Positions 1-7,790 of a stretch of DNA of 64,000 bases are shown here, one piece after another. The first letter of the stretch is position 1, and each line of letters begins with the position of its first letter. The stretch is from Streptomyces sp. GSL17-111 (GTDB lineage: Bacteria; Actinomycetota; Actinomycetes; Streptomycetales; Streptomycetaceae). The notes below the pieces were generated by a model, which saw nothing but the letters and a program-made list of their open reading frames with translations, ran no database searches and was not told the origin of the DNA. The position numbers and the translations under genes are program-made. The stretch spans positions 1,983,001-2,047,000 of the forward strand of contig NZ_JBAJNS010000001.1 of the NCBI RefSeq assembly GCF_037911585.1, given 5' to 3'.

Positions 1-810
1 ATCGGGGACCTCGCCGTCAACGGCACCGTCAACGACCTGGCGATGAGCGGGGCGCAGGCGGCCTACCTGTCCTGCGGATTCATCCTGGAGGAGGGTGTCG
101 AGCTCTCCGTGGTGGGGAGGGTGGCGGAGGCGATCGGAGCGGCCGCGGAGGCGGCCGGCGTCACGGTCGCCACCGGGGACACGAAGGTGGTGGAGGCCGG
201 GCACGGCGACGGGATCTACGTCAACACCTCCGGCATCGGTCTGATCCCCGACGGCGTCGACATCCGCCCGCAGCGCGCCGTGCCGGGCGACGTGGTGATC
301 GTCAGCGGCCCCATCGGGCTGCACGGGATCGCCGTGCTCAGCCTGCGGGAGGGCCTGGAGTTCGGCGCCGGGGAGCTGGCGAGTGACACCGCGCCGCTGA
401 ACGGACTGGTCGCGGCGATGCTCCGCGTCACCCGTGACGTGCACGTCCTGCGCGACCCGACGCGCGGCGGCGTCGCGGCGACGCTCAACGAGATCGCCTC
501 GGCGTCCGACACCGGCGTCGTCCTCACCGAGCGCAGCCTGCCCGTGCCGGAGGCCGTCGCGAACGCCTGCGGCTTCCTCGGCCTCGACCCGCTCTACGTC
601 GCCAACGAGGGCCGACTCGTCGCCGTGGTGCCCCGGGCGGAGGCGGACGCCGTCCTGGCGGCCCTGCGCGACCACCCGCAGGGCCGTGGGGCGGCGGTGA
701 TCGGCGAGTGCGTCGCCGAGCACCCGGGCATGGTGGTGGCCCGCACGGCCTTCGGCGGCACCCGCGTCGTGGACCTGCCGCTCGGCGAACAGCTCCCCCG
801 CATCTGCTAG
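1..810 (+). CDS. hypE: HypE, [NiFe]-hydrogenase maturation protein (5' truncated)
   Basis: The reading frame is open from base 1, so the N-terminus lies outside the window; about 269 residues remain. HypE dehydrates a carbamoyl group on its own C-terminal cysteine to give the cyanide ligand of the NiFe centre. The visible part is AIR-synthase-like: an N-terminal half containing GDLAVNGTVNDLAMSGA, a DPTRGGVAATLNEIA stretch in the C-terminal half, and the diagnostic end PRIC with the terminal modified cysteine. Its presence implies a hydrogenase and other hyp genes to the left of the window. The ATG at 43 is internal and should not be taken as the start. The call is firm because of the C-terminal motif. 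Confidence 0.95.
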   Translation: MGDLAVNGTVNDLAMSGAQAAYLSCGFILEEGVELSVVGRVAEAIGAAAEAAGVTVATGDTKVVEAGHGDGIYVNTSGIGLIPDGVDIRPQRAVPGDVVIVSGPIGLHGIAVLSLREGLEFGAGELASDTAPLNGLVAAMLRVTRDVHVLRDPTRGGVAATLNEIASASDTGVVLTERSLPVPEAVANACGFLGLDPLYVANEGRLVAVVPRAEADAVLAALRDHPQGRGAAVIGECVAEHPGMVVARTAFGGTRVVDLPLGEQLPRIC

Positions 811-849
811 GCCGCAGCTGCCGGCCCGCCGAACAGGCGGTCGGGCATG

Positions 850-883
850 GGTCCCCGGCCGGGCGGGCACCCGGCCGGGGACC
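850..883. terminator. Hairpin terminator after hypE
   Basis: Perfect 14-bp arms (850-863 and 870-883) around a 6-base loop, GC-rich and without a U-tract, as is usual in Streptomyces. It lies 39 bases after the hypE stop and before the PfpI-type gene, so it probably ends the hyp transcript. Confidence 0.7.
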
Positions 884-931
884 GACCCGGGACGAACGAT
901 CCGACAAGCGATGAACAAGGACGTGAACAGC

Positions 932-1474
932 ATGCGCGTGGCGTTTCTCGCCGCCCCCGAGGGCGTGGAACAGGTCGAGCTGACGGAGCCGTGGCAGGCC
1001 GTGAAGGACGCCGGCGGAACGCCGGAGCTGCTCTCCACGCAGGGCGGCACGCTCCAGGCGTTCCACCACCTCGACAAGGGCGACACCTTCCCGGTGGACC
1101 GCGAGGTCGGCCAGGCGGGGATGGAGGACTACGACGGCCTGGTGCTGCCCGGCGGCGTGGCCAACCCGGACCTCCTGCGCACGGACGAGCAGGCCGTCGA
1201 CTTCGTGAAGGGGTTCTTCGAGCGGGGCAAGCCCGTGGCCGTCATCTGCCACGGCCCGTGGACGCTGATCGAGGCGGACGTCGTCCGGGGCCGCCGCGTC
1301 ACGTCGTGGCCGAGCCTGCGAACGGATCTGCGCAACGCGGGCGCGACGTGGGTGGACGAGGAGGTCGTCCGCTGCGAGGACGGGCCGAACGTCCTGGTCA
1401 GCAGCCGTAAGCCGGGCGACCTCAAGGCGTTCTGCACGGCCTTCGTCCGCGAGTTCCAGAAGATCTCGACGTAG
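932..1474 (+). CDS. PfpI/DJ-1 family class I glutamine amidotransferase-like protein
   Basis: This 180-residue single-domain protein belongs to the PfpI/DJ-1 family (proteases, deglycases and stress proteins). It has the nucleophile elbow ICHGPW, where the cysteine is followed directly by histidine, and the family segment GLVLPGGVANPDLLR upstream of it. The C-terminal half holds RGRRVTSWPSLRTDLRNAGATWVDEEVV, typical of PfpI. I chose the ATG at 932 because AAGGAC lies 9 bases upstream; an in-frame ATG at 911 has no ribosome site and would add seven residues. It is likely a cytosolic stress or damage-repair protein. The exact activity (protease or deglycase) cannot be told from sequence. Confidence 0.85.
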   Translation: MRVAFLAAPEGVEQVELTEPWQAVKDAGGTPELLSTQGGTLQAFHHLDKGDTFPVDREVGQAGMEDYDGLVLPGGVANPDLLRTDEQAVDFVKGFFERGKPVAVICHGPWTLIEADVVRGRRVTSWPSLRTDLRNAGATWVDEEVVRCEDGPNVLVSSRKPGDLKAFCTAFVREFQKIST

Positions 1475-1520
1475 TCGGAACGGCCGCGTAGCCGGGACGG
1501 CCGCGCTGCGGCCGGGACGG

Positions 1521-1557
1521 CGTGGGGCCCGCACCCGGTTCGGGTGCGGGCCCCACG
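1521..1557. terminator. Bidirectional terminator between convergent genes
   Basis: A perfect 17-bp stem (1521-1537 with 1541-1557) with a 3-base loop lies between the convergent PfpI-type gene and the L,D-transpeptidase gene. It can serve both strands. Confidence 0.85.
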
Positions 1558-1573
1558 GCCGTTGTGCGGTGGA

Positions 1574-2842
1574 TCAGACGGCGGAGCCGGCGACCCACTC
1601 CGACCAGGACATGTTCCAGCCGTTGAGACCGTTGTCCGGCTGGATCTCCTTGTCCGGGGAGTTCTTCACCACGACCACGTCGCCGATCATCGAGTTCTCG
1701 TAGAACCAGGAGCCGTCGGTCGTCGGGTCGTCGGCGCCCTTGACGTCCTGGAGGCCCACGCAGCCGTGGCTGGTGTTGCCCTCACCGAAGGGGGCGCCCC
1801 AGTAGTTGCCGTGGATGAACGTCCCGGAGGTGGACAGGCGCATGGCGTGCGGCACGTCGGGGATGTCGTACTCGCCCTCGCCGTCGTCGTCGGTGAAGCC
1901 GACCGTCGCGCCGTTCATCCGGGTCTCCTCGAACATCTCGGAGATCACCATCTGACCGTTGTAGGTCGGGGTCTCCTTGCTGCCGGCGGAGATCGGGACC
2001 GTCTTGACCTCCTCGCCGTCCCGGACGACGGTCATCGTGTGCTTCTCGACGTCGACCGTGCTCACCTGCGAGCGGCCGATGGTGAAGCTGAAGCTCTTGT
2101 CCTGGACGCCGGTGACGCCGTTCGAGCCCTCCACTCCGTCCAGGGAGAGCTTGACGTCGATCTCGGTTCCGGGCTTCCAGTAGTCCCTGGGACGGAAGTC
2201 GAGGCGCTGGTCGCCGAACCAGTGCCCGACGACCTCCTGGCCGCCGGTGGAGTTGACCTCGATCGCGGACTGGACCTCGGCCCGGTTCGCGATCGGCTTG
2301 TCGAAGTTGATGGAGACCGGCATGCCCACGCCGACGGTGTCGCCGTCCTCGGGGGTGAAGTAGCCGATGAAGCTGTTGTCGGGCGAGACGGTGGTGAACG
2401 TCGCGTTCTCGGTGGTCGGCCGGCCGTCGGCGTCCTCGGCCTTCGCCTCGACGCGGTACTCCGTCGCGCGGTCGAGCTGGCCGGAGGGCTTCCAGGAGGT
2501 CTTGTCGGCGGACAGCTCGCCCTCGACGGCGCCGCCGCCGGCGGTGGCCGTCATGGTCACCTCGGTGAGCGTGCCGCCTTTGACGGTGACCTCGGCGTCG
2601 TTGTTGATGCCCGCGTTCTCCGTGCCGTTCTCCGGGGTGATGGATATCTGCGCGGCCGACTCCGGCTTCTGCTCGTCCGCTCCCTCGGAGCTCCCGGCCG
2701 ACGGGTCGCTCTTCCCCGGGCCGTCCTGGCCGTCGGCTTCCTCGCCGCTGCACGCACCGAGCGCGAGGACACCACTGAGCAGAGCAGCCGTGACCGCTAT
2801 GCCCCTGCGGTGCTTGCTGGCCGTTTTCACACGCTTCTCCAT
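1574..2842 (-). CDS. L,D-transpeptidase lipoprotein (YkuD domain)
   Basis: This 422-residue secreted enzyme should form 3-3 cross-links in peptidoglycan. It starts MEKRVKTASK, followed by a hydrophobic segment and the lipobox LALGAC, so Cys31 is the predicted lipidated residue. Two Ig-like modules precede the catalytic YkuD domain, as in mycobacterial and streptomycete Ldt proteins. The active-site signature is intact: His344 in HGNYWG and the SHGC core with His359 and Cys361. An open frame extends upstream, but the signal peptide fixes this start. It is convergent with the PfpI-type gene. I recall SCO4934 as the S. coelicolor counterpart, not checked. Confidence 0.93.
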   Translation of the reverse strand: MEKRVKTASKHRRGIAVTAALLSGVLALGACSGEEADGQDGPGKSDPSAGSSEGADEQKPESAAQISITPENGTENAGINNDAEVTVKGGTLTEVTMTATAGGGAVEGELSADKTSWKPSGQLDRATEYRVEAKAEDADGRPTTENATFTTVSPDNSFIGYFTPEDGDTVGVGMPVSINFDKPIANRAEVQSAIEVNSTGGQEVVGHWFGDQRLDFRPRDYWKPGTEIDVKLSLDGVEGSNGVTGVQDKSFSFTIGRSQVSTVDVEKHTMTVVRDGEEVKTVPISAGSKETPTYNGQMVISEMFEETRMNGATVGFTDDDGEGEYDIPDVPHAMRLSTSGTFIHGNYWGAPFGEGNTSHGCVGLQDVKGADDPTTDGSWFYENSMIGDVVVVKNSPDKEIQPDNGLNGWNMSWSEWVAGSAV

Positions 2843-2905
2843 CGCTTCGAAGGCCCTGGACTCCCCGCGCCGCACAGGGTGGCGAGCGCGCCCATCAAAT
2901 CGGGC

Positions 2906-2931
2906 ATGTGACATCACATTTGTACGTACAA
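2906..2931. promoter_or_regulatory. Two adjacent dyads upstream of the L,D-transpeptidase gene
   Basis: Within the 314-base gap 2843-3156 there is an ATGTGA/TCACAT dyad (2906-2919, 2-base centre) followed at once by the perfect 12-bp palindrome TTGTACGTACAA (2920-2931), about 65-90 bases upstream of the transpeptidase start. They look like operator sequences. I see no gene in the rest of the gap. Confidence 0.45.
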
Positions 2932-3156
2932 GAACGCAAGGGAGTCTGTGGCGCGTTCCACCCCGAAGCAAACTGTGGCCCAGAACACCGGCCCAGGTCC
3001 AGTGGCTCCCTCCCCGGCCCGACCGAGCGGTGCTCCGTGACGGGTGGGGCGCAGGGGGCACGCGGGCGTCGGGCGGGCTCGGGCGCCGGCCGTCGGCGGG
3101 ACGTCGGCGGCGGTGTCGGGGAGCTGCCGACCGACGCCGCCGGGCTCGGGTTCCGG

Positions 3157-3495
3157 TTACCGGTCGGCCGCCGCCGGCTCGGCGTCCTCGAAGCCGTCCA
3201 GCTGCCACAGCTCGGACTCGGGATCGTAGTCGATCAACTCGCTGCTCCACGACGCCTGCGCGAGCTCGACGCCCGGCACCTCGCTGACCAGGTCGATCGG
3301 GTCGACGAGGTAGGCGATGGCCTCGGCCGTGTCCTCGCCCACGGCCGTCACGGCGTCCCGCCGCTCCTCGTCCGGCATGAACTCGTCCGCTTCGATGTGC
3401 GCGGCCGCGGCCCGGGCGAGGGATTCCGGATCGGCGACCTCCAGCACGACCTCGACCTGGAGGCGGACGTAGCGGGGGGTGTCTTCTGCGCTCAT
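3157..3495 (-). CDS. Conserved hypothetical acidic protein, 112 aa
   Basis: This small, acidic, soluble protein starts MSAEDTPRYVRLQVEVVLEV and is rich in Asp/Glu throughout. No signal peptide, membrane segment or known catalytic motif is visible. The frame is open further upstream, but the ATG at 3495 fits best: TACGCT, a TAnnnT -10 element (3503-3508), ends 7 bases before it and no good ribosome site is present, suggesting a leaderless message. It is divergent from the LAETG gene. I do not recognise a function; a protein of this sort occurs near hutH in other Streptomyces, as far as I remember. Confidence 0.7.
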   Translation of the reverse strand: MSAEDTPRYVRLQVEVVLEVADPESLARAAAAHIEADEFMPDEERRDAVTAVGEDTAEAIAYLVDPIDLVSEVPGVELAQASWSSELIDYDPESELWQLDGFEDAEPAAADR

Positions 3496-3630
3496 TCCAC
3501 GGAGCGTAGGCGGCCCTGCCTGCGGGGCTTCCCCACGACCCGCCGCGCTGGCTAACATCGGCTCCCGCACGGGTGTTTCCCCCGTACTCCCCCCACGCAC
3601 ACCGCACCTGCACCACTGAAGGAGGCCCTC

Positions 3631-3954
3631 GTGGCCGGACCCCGCCGCACGCTGGTGACCTCGGCCCTGGCGGGCGGCCTGCTCTGCGGGTTGTGGTTCG
3701 TCCCGTCCGCGAACGCCTCACTGGAGGAGGAGCCGCCGCGCACGGAGCGGGTCACGTCGTCCGCGTCCGGAAGCACCGCCGGTACCGACGCCTCCGACGT
3801 TTCCGACGCCTCCGGTCCCGCCGCCACCGGCCCGCGACTGGCCGAGACCGGGACGTTCGACAGCACGCCCTACGTCGCCGGAGGGGTCGCCTTCCTGGCG
3901 GCGGGCTCGGGGCTCCTCGCGCATGCCGCGCGCCGTGCGCGCACCGCGCTCTGA
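3631..3954 (+). CDS. Small cell-wall-anchored protein with LAETG sortase signal
   Basis: This 107-residue protein has an N-terminal signal peptide (MAGPRRTLVT, hydrophobic core, ANAS cleavage region), a low-complexity Ser/Thr/Asp/Ala spacer, then LAETG at residues 70-74, a hydrophobic segment (about 81-98) and the basic tail RRAR. That is a complete sortase sorting signal. Streptomyces class E sortases use LAxTG, as in long chaplins, so surface anchoring is likely. The GTG start has GGAGG just upstream. The mature part would be only about 40 residues before the motif, too short for an enzyme. The adjacent transpeptidase is also a wall protein. The function of the exposed peptide is unknown. 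Confidence 0.8.
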   Translation: MAGPRRTLVTSALAGGLLCGLWFVPSANASLEEEPPRTERVTSSASGSTAGTDASDVSDASGPAATGPRLAETGTFDSTPYVAGGVAFLAAGSGLLAHAARRARTAL

Positions 3955-3986
3955 GCGCTCGTCCACCGCACGCCCCCTGCCGCACG

Positions 3987-4036
3987 CCCCCGCCGCACGC
4001 AGCGTCCCCACCGGGACGCGGCGCGCCCGGCGGGGG
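3987..4036. terminator. Compound hairpin between convergent LAETG gene and hutH
   Basis: An outer stem (3987-3995 with 4028-4036) encloses an inner perfect 7-bp stem with a 4-base loop (4002-4008 with 4013-4019). It is placed between two convergent stop codons. Confidence 0.6.
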
Positions 4037-4044
4037 CGGTCGCG

Positions 4045-5601
4045 TCAGGCCAGCCGGCCGGTGACCCTCTCGGCGGCCCGGACCAGGCCCCCGTCGCGCA
4101 CGAACGCCTCCGCCGCCGCGAGGTCGGGCGACAGGAACCGGTCGGGCCCGGCGCCCGCGACACCGGCGGCCCGCGCGGCCTCCAGCACGGCGAGACTCGC
4201 CGGGGCGGGGGTTCCGCCGGCCGCCGCGCGCAGCTCCAGGGCCCGTGCGGCGGCGTACAGCTCGATCGCGATGACGCGCGTCAGGTTGTCCACGGCCGTG
4301 CGCAGCTTGCGCGCCGCAGACCAGCCCATGGAGACGTGGTCCTCCTGCATGGCGGAGGAGGGGATCGAGTCCGCCGAGGCCGGTACGGCGAGCCGCTTCA
4401 GCTCGCTGACCAGCGCGGCCTGCGTGTACTGGGCGATCATCAGACCGGAGTCGACGCCGGGGTCGTCGGCCAGGAAGGCGGGCAGGCCGTGCGAGCGGTT
4501 CTTGTCCAGCAGCCGGTCGGTGCGGCGCTCGGCGATGGAGGCCAGGTCGGCGCAGGCGATGGCCAGGAAGTCCAGCACGTAGGCCACGGGGGCGCCGTGG
4601 AAGTTGCCGTTGGACTCCACCCGCCCGTCAGCGAGGACGACCGGGTTGTCGACGGCGGCGGCCAGCTCGCGTTCGGCCACCAGGAGGGCGTGGGCGAGCG
4701 TGTCGCGGCCCGCTCCGGCGACCTGCGGGGCGCAGCGCACCGAGTAGGCGTCCTGGACGCGCGGCGCGTCGTCCTGGTGGTGGCCGGTGAGCCCGGAGCC
4801 CTCCAGCACCTTCGCCATGTTGGCCGCGCTGGCGGCCTGCCCGGGGTGCGGGCGGACGGCGTGCAGCTCGGGGGCGAGCACGCGGTCGGTGCCCAGCAGC
4901 GCCTCGAGGGTGAGGGCGGCGGTGATGTCGGCGCCGGTGAAGAGGCGGGACAGGTCGGCGGCGGCCATGACCAGCATGCCGAGCATGCCGTCGGTGCCGT
5001 TGAGGAGGGCCAGGCCCTCCTTCTCCCGCAGCTCGACGGGGGCGATCCCGTGCGCGGCCAGCAGCTCGGCGGCGGGGCGCACGACGCCGTCGGGGCCCTC
5101 CGCGTCGCCCTCACCGAGCAGGGTGAGGGCGCAGTGCGAGAGCGGCGCCAGGTCGCCGGAGCAGCCGAGGGAGCCGTACTCGTGGACGACGGGGGTGATC
5201 CCGGCGTTCAGCACGTCCGCCATGGTCCGCAGGACCTCCGGGCGGACCCCGGTGTGGCCGGAGGCGATGGTCTTGAGCCGCAGGAACATCAGTGCGCGGA
5301 CGACCTCACGCTCGACGCGCGGGCCGGTGCCGGCGGCGTGGGACCGCACGATGTTGCGCTGGAGCTGCGCGCGCAGCTCGGGGCTGATGTGCCGGACGGC
5401 CAGGGCGCCGAAGCCGGTGGAGACGCCGTAGACCGGGTCCGGCTTGGCGGCCAGGTCCTCGATGAACCCGCGCGCCCGGGCGACACCCGTCAGGGCCTCC
5501 GCGCTCAGCTCGACGCGCGCGTCGCCCCGGGCGACGGCGAGGACGTCGGCCGGACCGACGTCCCGGGGCCCGACCGTCACGACTGCCTGCTGCATATCCA
5601 T
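4045..5601 (-). CDS. hutH: Histidine ammonia-lyase
   Basis: This 518-residue enzyme deaminates L-histidine to urocanate, the first step of histidine catabolism. The MIO cofactor motif is GCSGDLAPLSH with Ser148; the Cys-Ser-Gly form, instead of Ala-Ser-Gly, is what I recall from S. griseus HutH, so it is not a defect. VYGVSTGFGALA, NGTDGMLGM and SSAMQEDHVSMGWSAARK are family landmarks, and the length is normal. Starts are possible at GTG 5607, ATG 5601 and ATG 5595. ATG 5601 matches the S. griseus N-terminus and lies at or just after the predicted transcription start, whereas GTG 5607 would lie upstream of it. It is downstream of the GGDEF gene on the same strand. Confidence 0.97.
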   Translation of the reverse strand: MDMQQAVVTVGPRDVGPADVLAVARGDARVELSAEALTGVARARGFIEDLAAKPDPVYGVSTGFGALAVRHISPELRAQLQRNIVRSHAAGTGPRVEREVVRALMFLRLKTIASGHTGVRPEVLRTMADVLNAGITPVVHEYGSLGCSGDLAPLSHCALTLLGEGDAEGPDGVVRPAAELLAAHGIAPVELREKEGLALLNGTDGMLGMLVMAAADLSRLFTGADITAALTLEALLGTDRVLAPELHAVRPHPGQAASAANMAKVLEGSGLTGHHQDDAPRVQDAYSVRCAPQVAGAGRDTLAHALLVAERELAAAVDNPVVLADGRVESNGNFHGAPVAYVLDFLAIACADLASIAERRTDRLLDKNRSHGLPAFLADDPGVDSGLMIAQYTQAALVSELKRLAVPASADSIPSSAMQEDHVSMGWSAARKLRTAVDNLTRVIAIELYAAARALELRAAAGGTPAPASLAVLEAARAAGVAGAGPDRFLSPDLAAAEAFVRDGGLVRAAERVTGRLA

Positions 5602-5609
5602 ATTCACGC

Positions 5610-5638
5610 ACCCTAAGCACTGAATGCCTTCCTGTCAC
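5610..5638 (-). promoter_or_regulatory. hutH promoter (near-leaderless)
   Basis: Reading the minus strand: -35 GTGACA (5638-5633), a 17-base spacer, -10 TAGGGT (5615-5610). Transcription should begin near 5603, so the message would have almost no leader before the ATG at 5601. The AGGG that resembles a ribosome site is part of the -10 element. Confidence 0.6.
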
Positions 5639-5686
5639 GCCCCGGAGGCGACCGGCCGGACGGGACGCCCCGCCCCGCGCTTGGCG

Positions 5687-6859
5687 TCAGCGGCCCCGGA
5701 AGCGGCGGCGCTCCCCGGCGGGCGGCTCGGTCCCGTCCGCGAGGTGGACGATCTCGCGCCCGGCCACCACCGGCTTGCCCGCCCGTGCCGCCTTCGCCCG
5801 GTACTGGGCGGCGTCGGCGAGCCGCAGCAGGCGGCGGGCCGAGTGCACGGGCCCGATGGGGTCGCCGGTGGACGCCACCCCGCAGGCGACGCCGTGGCCC
5901 GCCCCCAGCTCGCCCGCCCGCACGCACAGCTCCTCCGCGACACCCACGACCTCGTCCGCCGGGGAGCCGACGGCGAGCAGGCAGAACTCGTCGCCACCGA
6001 GCCGGGCGGCCAGCGTGCCCGACAGTCCCGACAGCCCCGACAGCATCGCCCCGCAGCGCGAGAGGAGACAGCCGAAACGTTCGAGCAGGCGGTCGCCAGC
6101 CGCGTGCCCGGCGGTGTCGTTGACCTCCTTGAGCCCGTTGAGGTCGCACACGACGAGGCTCACCACCGTGCCGTCGGCGCGGTGCCGCTCCAGCGCCTCG
6201 TCGAGCCGGGCGTCCACCGCGCGCCGGTTGCCGAGGCCGGTGAGCGGGTCGGTGAAGGCGAGCCGCCGCACCTCCTCCAGCCGCTCGTGCTGCGAGAGCC
6301 CGGCCGCGACGACGGCGGCCAGCACCGTCGCGAACGCCACCTCCTCGGCCCCGAAGACCACGCCGTGCGGCGGGCGCGCGACGTACAGCTCGCCCCACGC
6401 CCGGCCGTGCAGGACGATCGGCGCGACGACGCAGCTCCCCCTCCCCCGTCGGCGCAGCGCGGCGGCCCGGCGCGGCCCGTGCCCCCCGGCTCCGGCCGGG
6501 ACCCCGGCCGAGAACCCGGCCCCCGACGTCGGCGCCTCGTCCGCCGTCTCCACCCACGCCTGGGGCCCCTCGCCGCCCGTCCAGCGCTCGTGCAGGAACT
6601 CGGCGATCTCCGGAAAGTGGTGGACGGGGTACGACTCGTCCTGAGGAAACGTTTCCTCGCCCGGCGCCAGCACCCCGTCGTTCACCAGCACGCGCAGCCG
6701 TCCGCGCGCCCGCTCCCACACCGAGACGGCCGCGAACGAGCCGTCCATCGCCGTCCGCGCACCGGCCGCCGCCGCCCGGGCCGCCTCGGCGGAGTCCGGG
6801 GCGGCGGCCATGGCCTGCGCCAGCCGCAGCACGGCACGGAGCCTGGCATCGTCACCCAT
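5687..6859 (-). CDS. cdgE: GAF-GGDEF diguanylate cyclase
   Basis: This 390-residue protein has an N-terminal GAF-like sensor (about 1-220) and a C-terminal GGDEF domain (about 225-385) that makes cyclic di-GMP, which controls development in Streptomyces. The active-site motif GGDEF is intact at 288-292, preceded by FTDPLTGLGNRRA. The RxxD product-inhibition site expected just upstream is absent; instead there are three copies of a Leu-Ser-Gly unit encoded by a 9-bp tandem repeat (6018-6044). The start is ATG 6859; the open frame further upstream lacks domain sequence. The symbol rests on my memory that the hutH neighbour SCO4931 is CdgE. Confidence 0.85.
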   Translation of the reverse strand: MGDDARLRAVLRLAQAMAAAPDSAEAARAAAAGARTAMDGSFAAVSVWERARGRLRVLVNDGVLAPGEETFPQDESYPVHHFPEIAEFLHERWTGGEGPQAWVETADEAPTSGAGFSAGVPAGAGGHGPRRAAALRRRGRGSCVVAPIVLHGRAWGELYVARPPHGVVFGAEEVAFATVLAAVVAAGLSQHERLEEVRRLAFTDPLTGLGNRRAVDARLDEALERHRADGTVVSLVVCDLNGLKEVNDTAGHAAGDRLLERFGCLLSRCGAMLSGLSGLSGTLAARLGGDEFCLLAVGSPADEVVGVAEELCVRAGELGAGHGVACGVASTGDPIGPVHSARRLLRLADAAQYRAKAARAGKPVVAGREIVHLADGTEPPAGERRRFRGR

Positions 6860-6915
6860 ACGACCCAGATTAGGAGGTTTCGCCGCACTCTGCGCTGCGG
6901 GCCGTACGCCGCCCG

Positions 6916-7710
6916 TCACTCCCCTGGCCACTCCGGGGTCCGCTTCTCGTTGAACGCGGCGACACCCTCGGCCCGGTCACCGGAGAACGCCACCGTGCGC
7001 CAGGCCGCGTCCTCCACCTCCAGACCGGCCGCGAGCGCCATGCCCCAGCCGGTGCGCAGGGCCCGCTTGGCAGCACGCAGCCCGACGGGCGAGTGGGCGG
7101 CGATGCGGGCGGCCAGGGCCAGCGCCTCGGTGCGGTCGGCCCCCTCGGCCACGAGCTCGTCCACGAGCCCGAGCGCCCGCGCCTCCTCGGCGGCCACCCG
7201 GCGCGCGGTGAAGATCAGCTCGGCCGCCCGGGCCGCGCCCACCCGGCGCGGCAGCAGCTGCGTGCCGCCGCCGCCCGGAATGACGCCGACGGACACCTCC
7301 GGCAGCCCGACGACGGCCGTGGCGTCGGCCACGATCAGGTCGCACGAGAGCGCCAGCTCGAAGCCGCCGCCGAGGGCGAAACCGTGCACGGCGGCGATCG
7401 TCGGCATCGGGAGCTGGAGGACGCCGGTGTAGGCGGCACGGGCGTAGGGCCGCTGACGACCCAGCTCGGCGTCGGTGAAGCGGTTGCGCTCCTTGAGGTC
7501 GGCGCCGACGCAGAACGCGCGCTCGTTGCTGGACGTCAGCACGACCGCCCGCACCTCGCGGTCGGCCGACAGGGCCGCGCAGGCCTCCCCGATGGAGACC
7601 GCCATCTGCGTCGACACCGCGTTCATGGCCTTCGGCCGGTCCAGCACGAGCTCCGCGACGTGCGTCCCGGCGTCCTTGCGGACCTCGACGTACTCGCCGT
7701 ATCGCGTCAT
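6916..7710 (-). CDS. Enoyl-CoA hydratase/isomerase family protein
   Basis: This 264-residue crotonase-fold enzyme has the oxyanion-hole segments AFCVGADLKER and HGFALGGGFELALSCD, and VSVGVIPGGGGTQLLPRRVG, which carries the glutamate-region signature in altered form (the second catalytic Glu position is not clearly kept). It probably hydrates or isomerises an enoyl-CoA in fatty acid or amino acid degradation. The ATG at 7710 follows GGGAGGG by 7 bases; the GTG at 7725 lies on the other side of that ribosome site and is excluded. It is in series with the GGDEF and adenylate cyclase genes on the minus strand. Confidence 0.9.
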   Translation of the reverse strand: MTRYGEYVEVRKDAGTHVAELVLDRPKAMNAVSTQMAVSIGEACAALSADREVRAVVLTSSNERAFCVGADLKERNRFTDAELGRQRPYARAAYTGVLQLPMPTIAAVHGFALGGGFELALSCDLIVADATAVVGLPEVSVGVIPGGGGTQLLPRRVGAARAAELIFTARRVAAEEARALGLVDELVAEGADRTEALALAARIAAHSPVGLRAAKRALRTGWGMALAAGLEVEDAAWRTVAFSGDRAEGVAAFNEKRTPEWPGE

Positions 7711-7790
7711 GGCGATCCCTCCCACGCGGATGTGTTAACGACCGCTCACACTCTAGCCGCGCGGGCCGGACGCCGGGGGTGCGGCGGGTG

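Noticed and set aside
1544..2911. A 455-codon plus-strand frame over the L,D-transpeptidase gene
   Set aside because: The minus-strand frame has a lipobox and a full YkuD active site; the plus-strand frame is a compositional shadow.
2906..2919. A CRP-like site (TGTGA/TCACA) given the nearby adenylate cyclase gene
   Set aside because: The arms are only 2 bases apart; CRP sites need a 6-base centre.
5150..5175. Cys-Ser-Gly in place of Ala-Ser-Gly in the HutH cofactor motif
   Set aside because: I recall the same GCSGDLAPLSH in Streptomyces griseus HutH, so it is a genus feature and not a mutation.
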